64,000 nt of DNA from assembly GCF_001854245.1 (NCBI RefSeq), contig NZ_CP015381.1:1513501-1577500 (forward strand), in the 5' to 3' direction. The translations under genes and the position numbers were made by a program. This stretch comes from Desulfococcus multivorans. Its GTDB lineage: Bacteria; Desulfobacterota; Desulfobacteria; Desulfobacterales; Desulfococcaceae. The notes beneath the pieces are model-generated. The model was not told the origin of the DNA, made no database searches, and worked only from the letters and a program-made list of their open reading frames with translations. Below, in pieces: positions 55,783-63,866 of this stretch (position 1 is its first letter; every line of letters begins with the position of its first letter).

Positions 55783-56678
55783 AGATCCTTTATACATCTG
55801 ATATTCACGCCGATCCCGGCCATTTACAGGCGATGTTCGAAACGGCTTCGGCAGCCGAAGTCGACGCTGTTGTCATCGGCGGCGACGTCATTCCCCACCA
55901 TCTCCCCCGCTGGGACGCCCTCGGTCCTCTTGAAGCGCAAACGGCTTATATCCGCCAGGTGATGATCCCGGCGTTTACCCTCTTTCGCGAAAAGCGGCCT
56001 ATCCCTATCTATCTCGATCTGGGAAACGACGATTGGGTATGGGGACGCAGGCTGCTCTCTCCCCATGACGGCACGCTTTTCCATTTGCTGCACATGCGGC
56101 GTCATCGGTTCGGTTCGGGGAACGTCCCTGTCGAAATCGATATCATCGGTTACATGTGCGTGCCGCCAACCCCCTTCAACCGGAAAGACTGGGAAAAGCC
56201 GGACGCCCCCGGATGGTTTTACCCTCCCGAGAACCGTGTTCAGCTGAACGGGTATATTTCCAGTGAAGGACACCTTGAAAATCATACCCTGGACATGGAT
56301 GCCCAGGATACTATTGCGACCGACCTGGATCGGCTGTCGGCCCGGATTCGGAGGCCTTTTATTTTCGTTTCCCATTCTCCGCCGTACGGCACCCCCCTTG
56401 ACGTTGTCGAAAGCGGTCTTCAGGTGGGCAGTATCAGTATCCGTCGGTTCATCGAACACTGGGCCGACAAAGGCCTTTTGCTGGCATCCCTGCATGGGCA
56501 CATCCATGAATCACCCCGCCGGTCCGGCGCCGTTCACACCTGTATCGGCGGGGCCGTTTGTATGAATCCGGGACAAAACAACGGGCCCGGCGCTCGATTG
56601 CGATACGTTCTCTTCGAGGTACTGAAGACGGCGTCCGGCGGCGGGAAAATTCAGATCCTCCAGGAGCCCGGAGAGTGA
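55779..56678 (+). CDS. Calcineurin-like metallophosphoesterase
   Basis: The 299-residue protein has the metal-binding motifs of the calcineurin-like fold: SDIHADPGH near the N-terminus, VIGGDVIPHH, LGNDDW (the GNHD variant), FVSHSPPYGT and LHGHIHESPR. It is a phosphomono- or diesterase of unknown substrate, acting in the cytoplasm. ATGA overlap couples it to the Nudix gene, so the pair may process one phosphorylated metabolite in two steps. Confidence 0.87.
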   Translation: MKILYTSDIHADPGHLQAMFETASAAEVDAVVIGGDVIPHHLPRWDALGPLEAQTAYIRQVMIPAFTLFREKRPIPIYLDLGNDDWVWGRRLLSPHDGTLFHLLHMRRHRFGSGNVPVEIDIIGYMCVPPTPFNRKDWEKPDAPGWFYPPENRVQLNGYISSEGHLENHTLDMDAQDTIATDLDRLSARIRRPFIFVSHSPPYGTPLDVVESGLQVGSISIRRFIEHWADKGLLLASLHGHIHESPRRSGAVHTCIGGAVCMNPGQNNGPGARLRYVLFEVLKTASGGGKIQILQEPGE

Positions 56679-56702
56679 AGCCGGCGTTCTCCGACACCTT
56701 TT

Positions 56703-57317
56703 TCATGACGGATTTCCGGCCAGATCCCGGAGGTAATCCAGGAAAGCGGGAGTATCCCACTTGGCTGCCCCCATATGCTTGAATCGGATTCCGCCCTTAC
56801 GGTCTAAAACAAACGTTGCGGGATAGGCCTTGACACGGAAGGCATCCAACAGCGGGTTCCGGGCGATGTAAACCGGGAAATCATAATCCCGCCGCGCCAT
56901 GAACGTTCGGACGCTTTCGGCATCCTCGGTGGTGACCAGCAGAAGGACAATGCCGTCGCTATCCGCCGTCATTCTGTGGAGCCGCTGGATGTCGGGCAAC
57001 TCGGCGATACACGGCGGACACCAGCTCGCCCAGAAGTTGAGGAAGACAACCTTTCCCTTGAGGGTGGACAGCGCCTTTTCCGTTCCATCCAGATCGGTTA
57101 CGGCACCGTTGTAGTCAAACGTGTCCAGGTCTGTCGTTTTGGATGCCGACGGCAGCGGCGGGGCCGGCAGCGGCACACTCTCGGATCCGTCTTTGCCGAC
57201 CACGATCTTATAAAGGGCGTATGCGCCGATCACGAGACAGGCCAGTGTGATGGCGGTGATGGTCAGCGTACTGACGGCAAAGGGTTTTTCGGCGGCGCTG
57301 TCATTTTTCCGAGGCAT
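56703..57317 (-). CDS. TlpA/ResA-like membrane-anchored thioredoxin
   Basis: This 204-residue protein has an N-terminal membrane anchor (about residues 18-41), a proline-rich linker and a thioredoxin-fold domain with VVFLNFWASWCPPC, the CxxC of TlpA/ResA, and the cis-proline in VKAYPATFVLD. It would reduce or oxidise periplasmic thiols, for example in cytochrome c maturation. AAGGAG lies 5 bases before the ATG. It stands alone between the phosphoesterase and the MCE operon. Confidence 0.9.
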   Translation of the reverse strand: MPRKNDSAAEKPFAVSTLTITAITLACLVIGAYALYKIVVGKDGSESVPLPAPPLPSASKTTDLDTFDYNGAVTDLDGTEKALSTLKGKVVFLNFWASWCPPCIAELPDIQRLHRMTADSDGIVLLLVTTEDAESVRTFMARRDYDFPVYIARNPLLDAFRVKAYPATFVLDRKGGIRFKHMGAAKWDTPAFLDYLRDLAGNPS

Positions 57318-57364
57318 GGGGGCTCCTTGCTGTTTTTAATGGAACGTGATCGGGCCCAACCGGA

Positions 57365-57970
57365 TCAGAGACGCTCAATCTTCACAATAGCGTCGGCGAT
57401 TTCCCCGCTGAGTTCCGAGAGAAGCTCGCTTTCGGCCTGAACCAGGGCGGCGTAATCGCCTCCGGTGGCCGACCTTCGGAGGGTTGACTTACGGGTTACG
57501 ACCGGGGTTCGTCCCGTGTTTTCAAAGATCGTCCACTGGGCTTCCAGGTCGGCATGAGCCCCCAACTGAGCATCGAATCGGATGATGTCGATAACGACTT
57601 GATACCGGATCGATAAATTGCTTTTCCAGGGAAACACAAATATATGATCCGATGCCAGGAGGGTGGATAGATTTTCGGCGATTACCCGAGGAATGGCGTA
57701 TTTAAGGGTGCCGGCCCATTTGTCTAATTCTGCCAGGTGAAGTTCATGGGGGCTTTTGCGAACGACAATCTGAGGCCGATCAAGATAGTCCGGTAGATTG
57801 ACCGGGCCGATGCCGACGGCCGAATTGTCGACGATCTTGGGAATACGGTCTTTGCTGTCGGAAAGGGCGCTCAGTGTGTAAAAACGTGTCGATGCGGTCC
57901 GAACACATCCTGCGGCACAGAACACCATCAGCGCAAAAACCACGAATGGCAGGGGAGGTCGTCGTTTCAT
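57365..57970 (-). CDS. ABC-type transport auxiliary lipoprotein (PqiC/DUF330-like)
   Basis: The 201-residue lipoprotein has a lipobox ending at Cys22 (CAAGC) and the family sequence FYTLSALSD, VGIGPVNLPDYLDRPQIVVR and WAGTLKYAIPRVIAENL. It is the outer-membrane partner of MCE lipid-transport complexes. The ATG overlaps the MCE gene's stop as ATGA, and AAGGAGAAG lies 11 bases upstream. Confidence 0.9.
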   Translation of the reverse strand: MKRRPPLPFVVFALMVFCAAGCVRTASTRFYTLSALSDSKDRIPKIVDNSAVGIGPVNLPDYLDRPQIVVRKSPHELHLAELDKWAGTLKYAIPRVIAENLSTLLASDHIFVFPWKSNLSIRYQVVIDIIRFDAQLGAHADLEAQWTIFENTGRTPVVTRKSTLRRSATGGDYAALVQAESELLSELSGEIADAIVKIERL

Positions 57971-59103
57971 GGGTATTGAGCTTCTCCTTTCCCCCGGATC
58001 AGGGCTTCGGGGTGGCGTTCGAGGTAGTCGGCGAATGTGCGTACGGCGCGGGCCGCCTCTGACAGTTCGTCCAGGGTGCTGTAAAGTTTATATCCCATTA
58101 CGGTATCATTGGAAGCGATCCCTTTGACCGCAGAGAGACTCTCTTCCATCTGTTTCAGCGCGGCGCGGGTGGATACCAGGGTCTCTGCAAAGCTTTCGGT
58201 TATCGGGCGCACCTGGGTGTTGATGTTTTCCATGAGACGCTCGGTGCTCCGGGCCGTTCGACGGGTGTATTCCAGGGTTCCGTCAAGTCTGGCGCCGACG
58301 GACTCGAGTGTTTCATCCATGTCATTCACGAGACGGCGGATATCCTTCAGGGTCTGGCCTGCTGTATCCATGGTTCCCGGAAGTTTCTGGTTAAGGTCTA
58401 TGACCAACGCTTCGATATGGGTCATGGTCTGGGTGAAGGATCCAACGGCTTTTTTCATTTCTTCGGAATGCAGCATCTCCTCCATGGCTTCGAGGGAACT
58501 GATGGCCTTGGCGACCATGGTTTCAAAAGGCAGCTGTTTCAGGGTTTTCTGCAACCGTTCGATCTCTGATGGGATGGTGGGCAGCTCCACATACTCCTGG
58601 CCGCCGAAGGCGACCTTCTCGCCCGGCACATGCGGCGGGGCGTTGGGATGAAAATCGAAATCAACCGAGAGAAGCCCCGTCAAAATACTTTGCATTCGGA
58701 GTTGGGCGCGAAGCCCCATGTCGACGAGTTTGAGCATGATGTTCCGCCGTTTTTCATCCGGGATGTAGCCGTTCATCATGCGGATCTGGCTTTGGTCGAT
58801 CTCGATGAAGACCGGAATCCGAAGGGACATGTCCTGCGCGTCAAAATTCAGGACGACGCTGGTGACTGAACCGATCTTGACCCCTCGGAAAGTCACGGGC
58901 GCGCCGGGTCTGAGGTTGGCCACGTCACCCTGGAAGTAGAGGACGAAGGTCTGGGTCTCCCGGAAAAATTTTCCGGACCCGAAGACGAGGACCCCGAGGG
59001 TGATCAGAAGGATCGCCCCCAGGACGAAAATGCCGATGAGGGTCGGATTGGTTTTGGCTTTCATAGCAGAGCTGTTGTCCTTAACCGCCGGTGAGGTTGA
59101 CAT
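57967..59103 (-). CDS. MCE/MlaD-family protein
   Basis: This 378-residue protein has an N-terminal membrane anchor (about residues 20-40) and one MCE domain with LRPGAPVTFRGVKIGSVTSV and a following QSILTGLLSVDFDF block. The C-terminal half is a long helical segment (LEALVIDLNQKLPGTMDTAGQ onward) typical of PqiB/YebT-type and MCE-ABC proteins. It forms the periplasmic lipid channel between membranes. The start at 59103 lies 8 bases after the permease stop; an in-frame ATG at 59064 is possible. Confidence 0.87.
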   Translation of the reverse strand: MSTSPAVKDNSSAMKAKTNPTLIGIFVLGAILLITLGVLVFGSGKFFRETQTFVLYFQGDVANLRPGAPVTFRGVKIGSVTSVVLNFDAQDMSLRIPVFIEIDQSQIRMMNGYIPDEKRRNIMLKLVDMGLRAQLRMQSILTGLLSVDFDFHPNAPPHVPGEKVAFGGQEYVELPTIPSEIERLQKTLKQLPFETMVAKAISSLEAMEEMLHSEEMKKAVGSFTQTMTHIEALVIDLNQKLPGTMDTAGQTLKDIRRLVNDMDETLESVGARLDGTLEYTRRTARSTERLMENINTQVRPITESFAETLVSTRAALKQMEESLSAVKGIASNDTVMGYKLYSTLDELSEAARAVRTFADYLERHPEALIRGKGEAQYP

Positions 59104-59111
59104 TGAGGGGA

Positions 59112-60251
59112 CTACATCCCGATAAAATTGAAGATGATCGTGAGAATGGCGTCCGAAACAATGATGAACACGATGGCGGTGACGACGGCGGAAGTTGCCG
59201 CCACGCCCACGGCCGATGAACTCCGACCACACTGTACGCCTCTGAGACACCCTGCCAGGGCGACGATCACCCCGAAGACGACGCTCTTGATGAGGCCCAC
59301 CGTGAAATGGACAAGGGGAACCGCTTCACGGGTTTGCAGCAGATACGCCGACGCATTGATGTCCAGCACCGTCACCGCCACAATGGCACCCCCGGCGATT
59401 CCCATGAGGTTCGCATACAGGCAGAGGAGCGGCATCATCAGCATCAGGGCCAGAAGTCTCGGCAGAACCAGGAACTCCATGGATGATATGCCAAGGGTCG
59501 TGAGCGCGTCGATCTCCTCGTTGACCTGCATGGTGCCAAGCTCCGCTGCGAAGGCTGCTCCGGTTCTGCCCGCCATGATGACAGCCGACATCATGGCCCC
59601 CATCTCCCGGGCCATGCCGAGACCGACGAGGTCCGCCACATAGATTTCAGCGCCGAACATCTCCAGTTGAATCGCCCCGACAAAAGCCAGGATGAGTCCG
59701 ACCAGAATGCTGATAAGGCTGACGATGGAAAACGCTCCCGGACCGCAGTCCTGAATGATCTCGACGAAATCCGACCGCCGAAAGCGGGCCCGTCCTTGCA
59801 GGAGTCGAAAAAAGGCAAGGGACGCTGCGCCGATAAAATCGACCATTTCGCGAGCGGATGTCGCGGCGGACAGTGCATTTTTCCCGATGCGCTCGAGGAA
59901 CGCGGAGCGTCGCTCTTCCCGGCGAGCTCCCTTGCGTTCGGGAACGGCGGTGGCCAAGGAGATCAGACCCTGAACGCCCTTGGGCAGATGAGACAGATCC
60001 GTCCGAATATGTCGCTGTTCAAGCACCTGGGTCACCTTCAGGATGAAACTGAGCAGGCTGCTGTCCCATGCGACGACGGCGCCTCCATTCAGAATCACCC
60101 GTTCCACGGGGTGTCGAGCAATTTCATCGAGGACGGCATCTGCCGACGGCAGACCGTTCTTTATATCCCAGTGCCCGCTTAGCTTAATCTCGATGGTACT
60201 GTCTTCCGGGGAGACGATTTCGATTTTTGCGGTGGTGTTTTCTGGCCTCAT
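59112..60251 (-). CDS. MlaE-family lipid ABC permease with N-terminal STAS domain
   Basis: The 379-residue protein has a STAS-like N-terminal domain (about residues 1-110: EIKLSGHWDI, WDSSLLSFILKV) and a MlaE permease domain with membrane helices (SIVSLISILVGLILAFVGAIQLEMFGAEIYVADLVG, MGAMMSAVIMAGRTGAAFAAELGTM). It is the inner-membrane part of an MCE lipid transporter. Unlike most such operons, the next gene is the MCE protein: there is no MlaF ATPase gene in between or nearby. The ATG at 60251 is chosen because the STAS domain begins there. Confidence 0.9.
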   Translation of the reverse strand: MRPENTTAKIEIVSPEDSTIEIKLSGHWDIKNGLPSADAVLDEIARHPVERVILNGGAVVAWDSSLLSFILKVTQVLEQRHIRTDLSHLPKGVQGLISLATAVPERKGARREERRSAFLERIGKNALSAATSAREMVDFIGAASLAFFRLLQGRARFRRSDFVEIIQDCGPGAFSIVSLISILVGLILAFVGAIQLEMFGAEIYVADLVGLGMAREMGAMMSAVIMAGRTGAAFAAELGTMQVNEEIDALTTLGISSMEFLVLPRLLALMLMMPLLCLYANLMGIAGGAIVAVTVLDINASAYLLQTREAVPLVHFTVGLIKSVVFGVIVALAGCLRGVQCGRSSSAVGVAATSAVVTAIVFIIVSDAILTIIFNFIGM

Positions 60252-60375
60252 GTGAGTGTCCGTTCGGCAAAACAAAAAGAGATGAAAAAAGACCTCAAAC
60301 AATCTTAATATTGCCGAATTTATTAAACTTTTTATAATTACTTCATATCGGATCCGATTGCAACATAATAATCAT

Positions 60376-60442
60376 TCAACTTTCGACTTTCATGATGGTA
60401 ATGGGAAAGCGGTGTTGGGAGGATACGGCCGAGCCCATTCAG
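60376..60442. repeat. Palindromic repeat, copy 7 (right arm missing)
   Basis: The left arm TCAACTTTCGACTTTCAT (60376-60393) is perfect and followed by the family spacer GATGGTAATGGGAAAGCGGTG and GGATACGGCC, but no right arm follows. The end (GGCCGAGCCCATTCAG) resembles the half copy at 54799-54862. The 368-base gap 60252-60619 otherwise contains only the tRNA terminator. Confidence 0.85.
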
Positions 60443-60565
60443 TAGCGAGTATAATGCCGTTTAAGCACCGCGGCGGATCAGGGACCGGGACTGTTTGAGC
60501 GCAAGCGAGTTTCCGGGCCGTCCGGAGCAGGCTTTAACGGCACTTGAGTGAAAAGATGGATACGG

Positions 60566-60608
60566 AAATAAAAAAGGCCCGGCGTTTTATGATTGCCAAG
60601 GCCTTTTT
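60566..60608 (-). terminator. Intrinsic terminator after tRNA-Ala
   Basis: A perfect 9-bp stem (AAAAAGGCC at 60571-60579 with GGCCTTTTT at 60600-60608) with a 20-base loop is followed on the minus strand by TTTTTTATTT. It lies 11 bases after the tRNA 3' end and could also work on the plus strand. Confidence 0.8.
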
Positions 60609-60619
60609 CTTTAATTTTT

Positions 60620-60695
60620 TGGTGGAGCTGAGGGGGCTCGAACCCCTGGCCTCATGACTGCCAGTCATGCGCTCTCCCAGCTGAGCTACAGCCCC
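60620..60695 (-). tRNA. tRNA-Ala (anticodon GGC), CCA encoded
   Basis: The 76-base gene folds as a standard cloverleaf. The acceptor stem pairs GGGGCTG with CAGCTCC (one G-U pair), the anticodon stem CATGA/TCATG encloses the loop CTGGCAG, so the anticodon is GGC, and GGTTCGAG forms the T loop. A and CCA follow the acceptor stem at 60620-60623. Confidence 0.97.
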
Positions 60696-60708
60696 AAAAG
60701 GTGGGGAG

Positions 60709-60737
60709 GATTTAGCAAAAACTTGTTGGTGTGTCAA
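60709..60737 (-). promoter_or_regulatory. Promoter of tRNA-Ala
   Basis: Perfect TTGACA (60732-60737) and TAAATC (60709-60714) are 17 bases apart on the minus strand, with TG one base before the -10 (extended form). The predicted start lies within ten bases of the tRNA 5' end. Confidence 0.65.
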
Positions 60738-60801
60738 TACTAATTTTTTCTGATTTCATTTTTTTTTCTAAGGAGGGAACGCCTTGGCGGGAAGAGAATT
60801 G

Positions 60802-60830
60802 TTGACAAAAAAGGTAATAACCAATAAAAT
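60802..60830 (+). promoter_or_regulatory. Promoter of ppiD
   Basis: Perfect TTGACA (60802-60807) and TAAAAT (60825-60830, five of six consensus bases) are 17 bases apart. It is divergent from the tRNA promoter and gives a leader of about 150 bases before the ATG at 60987. Confidence 0.7.
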
Positions 60831-60986
60831 AAAGTCTTTTTATATCCAAACATATTGACTCGACCTTCGACCGCCGATATCCGGTCTTGTCGAGGGTGTT
60901 GGTTACCCGCTGACGGCGTTGGGTGTCGGTGGGTGATACGTCGCCGGTAAATCGTGGGAATACCACATGAACGAGGTGGGAAAAAC

Positions 60987-62879
60987 ATGCTCAAGTTAAT
61001 GCGGGAGAAAGCGGGTAGTTGGTTTATTAAAGTGATCCTGGGCGCGATCGTCGTCGTCTTTGTTTTCTGGGGGGTGGGCAATTTTCGTTCGGGACGGTTG
61101 GAAAAAGTGGCCGTCGTGAACGAGACGCCCATTACGGTCGAGGCTTACAACCAGTCCTATAATGCGCTCATCGAGCGGTATCGAAGTCAGTTCGGCGCAC
61201 AATTCAATGAGGACATGATCCGAATGTTCGGGCTCAAAAGGCAGGCCCTCGATCAGTTGATCAATCAGATTCTTATGCTCCAGGAGGCTGAAAAACTCAA
61301 TTTCCGTGTAACGGACGATGAACTGGCCGCAGTCATCCAGGCCATACCCGCCTTTCAGAATAATGGCGCCTTCGACAACCGTATCTACACCCGGGTTTTG
61401 AACATGAATCGGCTGACGCCGGAGGCGTTCGAAAAAGACCAGCGGGAAGCCATCCGGATCGACAAGCTGAGGCGGTTCATCACGGACAACGTCAAGGTTT
61501 CGGATCAGGAAGCTTTGGACTGGTATCTCTGGGAAAACGCCGCCGTCAACATCGCATACGTGGTTTTTGAACCGGATCGATATCAGGATATCGATGTGAC
61601 GGATGAAGCGGTGCGGCAATATTTTGACGCTCACCAGAGCAACTACAAGACGGAACCCAAGATCAAGGCTCAATATATCTATTTCGATCCCCAAAAATTT
61701 ATGGACGGCGTCACGGTGACGGATGACGACGTCAAGGCCTATTTCGAGGAGCATCCAGATGAATTTGCGGTGCAGAAAACGGTCAAGGCGCGACACATCC
61801 TGTTCAGGCTTGAAAATGACAGCTCCCCGGAAGAGGTGGCGACACAACGGAAAAAAGCCGAGACGGTTCTGGCGCTGGCCAGGGAGGGACAGGATTTTGG
61901 TGAGCTCGCCAAAACCTACTCCGAGGATCCCGGCAAGGATCGCGGGGGTGATCTGGGAACGTTTACGCGGGAGACCATGGTCAAGCCCTTTGCGGATCAG
62001 GCCTTTTCAATGAAGGCCGGCGAGATCAGCGATCCCGTTCGCACCCAGTTTGGGTGGCACATCATCAAGGTTGAAGCGGTCAACGAGGCTTACCAAAAGA
62101 CCCTGGACGAGGTGGATGAAGAGATTATACAAAAAATAACGGAAGAAAGGGCGAAGGCGACGGCCTACGAGCATGCCGAATCGATCTATGACGCCGCATA
62201 CGATGGGGATGATTTGAAAACGGCGGCGGAAGGCAAAGCGGGCGACGTAAAAGAGACGGATTGGTTTACCCTGACAAAAGGGCCTGCCGGCGTCAATGAT
62301 CCGACGCGCTTTGCCCGGACCGCCTTTGAACTGTCCGACATGCAAATCAGCGACATTCAAGAATACGGTGATGGATACTATCTGATTCAAACGCTGAAGA
62401 GAACGCCCGAGGCGGTTGCGCCCTTCGACGATGTACGGGAGAGGGTGAAAGCCGATCTTCTCGAAAACCGTCGATCGGAAAAGGCCTTAGCGGATGCCCA
62501 GATCTTTTTGGCCGCTCTCAGGGAGGGCGCGGTCATTACGGAAGAGGCCGCCAAAATGGAGTTGAGCGTCAAGGAAACGGGATTTTTCAAGCGCAACGAG
62601 ACGATACCGGAAATCGGCCGATCCATGGAGATCACCACGGCCGCTTTTGAATTGTCGAAAAATGCGCCGTTGCCCGAGGCACCTATCGAAGGGCCGAGCG
62701 GGCGTTACGTGATAAAATTCGTGGACCGGCGGACCCCGGACCCGGATGCTTTCGAACCCGAGAAAACCACGGTAAAGGCAAAACTGCGGCAGCAGAAACA
62801 GATGCGGGTTTTTGGCGACTGGTTGGCTCAGGTCAGAAAAAACAGCGACATCACCGTCAACTCGGAGATGGTTGAATGA
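60987..62879 (+). CDS. ppiD: Periplasmic folding chaperone / peptidyl-prolyl isomerase PpiD
   Basis: The 630-residue protein has an N-terminal membrane anchor (about residues 13-31: VILGAIVVVFVFWGVG), a SurA-like helical domain, a parvulin domain around residues 265-360 (VKARHILF, SEDPGKDRGGDLGTF, FGWHIIKVE) and a C-terminal helical part. It helps outer-membrane proteins fold at the inner-membrane surface. The ATG at 60987 has GAGGTGGG upstream and directly precedes the anchor (MLKLMREKAGSW). Confidence 0.92.
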   Translation: MLKLMREKAGSWFIKVILGAIVVVFVFWGVGNFRSGRLEKVAVVNETPITVEAYNQSYNALIERYRSQFGAQFNEDMIRMFGLKRQALDQLINQILMLQEAEKLNFRVTDDELAAVIQAIPAFQNNGAFDNRIYTRVLNMNRLTPEAFEKDQREAIRIDKLRRFITDNVKVSDQEALDWYLWENAAVNIAYVVFEPDRYQDIDVTDEAVRQYFDAHQSNYKTEPKIKAQYIYFDPQKFMDGVTVTDDDVKAYFEEHPDEFAVQKTVKARHILFRLENDSSPEEVATQRKKAETVLALAREGQDFGELAKTYSEDPGKDRGGDLGTFTRETMVKPFADQAFSMKAGEISDPVRTQFGWHIIKVEAVNEAYQKTLDEVDEEIIQKITEERAKATAYEHAESIYDAAYDGDDLKTAAEGKAGDVKETDWFTLTKGPAGVNDPTRFARTAFELSDMQISDIQEYGDGYYLIQTLKRTPEAVAPFDDVRERVKADLLENRRSEKALADAQIFLAALREGAVITEEAAKMELSVKETGFFKRNETIPEIGRSMEITTAAFELSKNAPLPEAPIEGPSGRYVIKFVDRRTPDPDAFEPEKTTVKAKLRQQKQMRVFGDWLAQVRKNSDITVNSEMVE

Positions 62880-62915
62880 TAAGAATCCCATATCGCAGCC
62901 GAAGGGGAGCCCGGG

Positions 62916-63164
62916 ATGCCGCCGGGATATCGTGACGTGGCGGCACCGAACTTGACCAGACTATCCGTCGTGAAGAGATGCCCGTATTGTTCCGCCAACC
63001 TGAAAAACAGCGAGACCCGTTGTTTTTCGTGCAATCGCAAGGTCGGTGAACCCGACCGGCACGGCATCGCGAAAAAGCCCTTTGACTGGAAGGGGTACGG
63101 TATGAGCCTTCTGGCAACTGTTGCTTTTATCGGGTTTATGTGGTGGGCATTTTTCAGAAAATAA
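62916..63164 (+). CDS. Small zinc-ribbon protein with a C-terminal membrane helix
   Basis: The 82-residue product has two CxxC pairs (RCPYC and RCFSC), a zinc-ribbon pattern, and one membrane segment at residues 62-80 ending in FFRK. AAGGGGAG lies 6 bases before the ATG. It lies 36 bases after ppiD and 26 before the AMMECR1 gene. The function is unknown. Confidence 0.72.
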   Translation: MPPGYRDVAAPNLTRLSVVKRCPYCSANLKNSETRCFSCNRKVGEPDRHGIAKKPFDWKGYGMSLLATVAFIGFMWWAFFRK

Positions 63165-63190
63165 GGCATGGTTGGGAATGTGAGGTGGAG

Positions 63191-63775
63191 ATGGATCATA
63201 TGAAGGGGTTGACGGACGACGAAAAGCGAACCTTGCTGGCGGTGGCGCGCGCGGCCATCGTGTCGAAGCTCCATTCAAAAGAAGCGACGTCCCGGCCGGA
63301 GGCGCCTTCTCCCCCGCTTGGGCAACTGAGGGGGTGCTTTGTCTCTCTTCATAAGAAACGAGCGCTCCGGGGATGCATCGGCATCATCGAACCGATCGCG
63401 CCACTGATCGACGGCATTCATGAAAATGCCCTTAACGCGGCATTCCGGGATCCGCGATTTTCAGCGGTGGAGGAAAAGGAACTCGGGGAAATCGAAATTG
63501 AAATCAGTGTGCTGACCCCGCCGCAGCCTTTGGTATTTTCGAACCCAGAGGCGCTTCTGGCACAGCTGAAGCCCGGGGTTCACGGCGTAATTCTGTCCAA
63601 GGGTGGACGTCGTTCAACTTTTCTTCCCCAGGTCTGGCACCAGTTACCGGAAAAGGAACGGTTTCTGGAGCATTTGTGCCTCAAAGCGGGGATGAAGGGT
63701 GACTGCTGGAAGGATGCCGCCGTCAAGGTTCATGTCTACGAGGTGGAGTCCTTTTCAGAGTCAGACCTATCGTGA
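63191..63775 (+). CDS. AMMECR1-domain protein (AmmeMemoRadiSam system protein A)
   Basis: The 194-residue protein has the AMMECR1 signature RGCFVSLHKKRALRGCIGIIEP, NALNAAFRDPRF, and EIEIEISVLTPPQPL, ending with CWKDAAVKVHVYEVESF. In many genomes it occurs with Memo and radical SAM proteins (AmmeMemoRadiSam); those are not in view. The start could be the ATG at 63191 or 63200. Its role is probably a chemical modification not yet known. Confidence 0.9.
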   Translation: MDHMKGLTDDEKRTLLAVARAAIVSKLHSKEATSRPEAPSPPLGQLRGCFVSLHKKRALRGCIGIIEPIAPLIDGIHENALNAAFRDPRFSAVEEKELGEIEIEISVLTPPQPLVFSNPEALLAQLKPGVHGVILSKGGRRSTFLPQVWHQLPEKERFLEHLCLKAGMKGDCWKDAAVKVHVYEVESFSESDLS

Positions 63776-63808
63776 ATGACCGCTATAGAGTTGTTTTTTA
63801 TAACGATT

Positions 63809-63866
63809 TCAACTTTCAACTTTCATGACGATGACCGGCACCGGCCTGTGAAACTCGAAAGTTGAG
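63809..63866. repeat. Dispersed palindromic repeat, copy 8 (short)
   Basis: Arms TCAACTTTCAACTTTCAT and GTGAAACTCGAAAGTTGAG pair apart from a few positions, with spacer GACGATGACCGGCACCGGCCT, nearly the same as that of copy 4. It lies 33 bases after the AMMECR1 stop. The remaining 134 bases of the window show no gene I can support. Confidence 0.88.

Noticed and set aside
3729..63866. The palindromic repeats as a CRISPR array
   Set aside because: The copies are scattered over 60 kb and paired as hairpins with related spacers, not regularly spaced with unique spacers. No cas gene is present.
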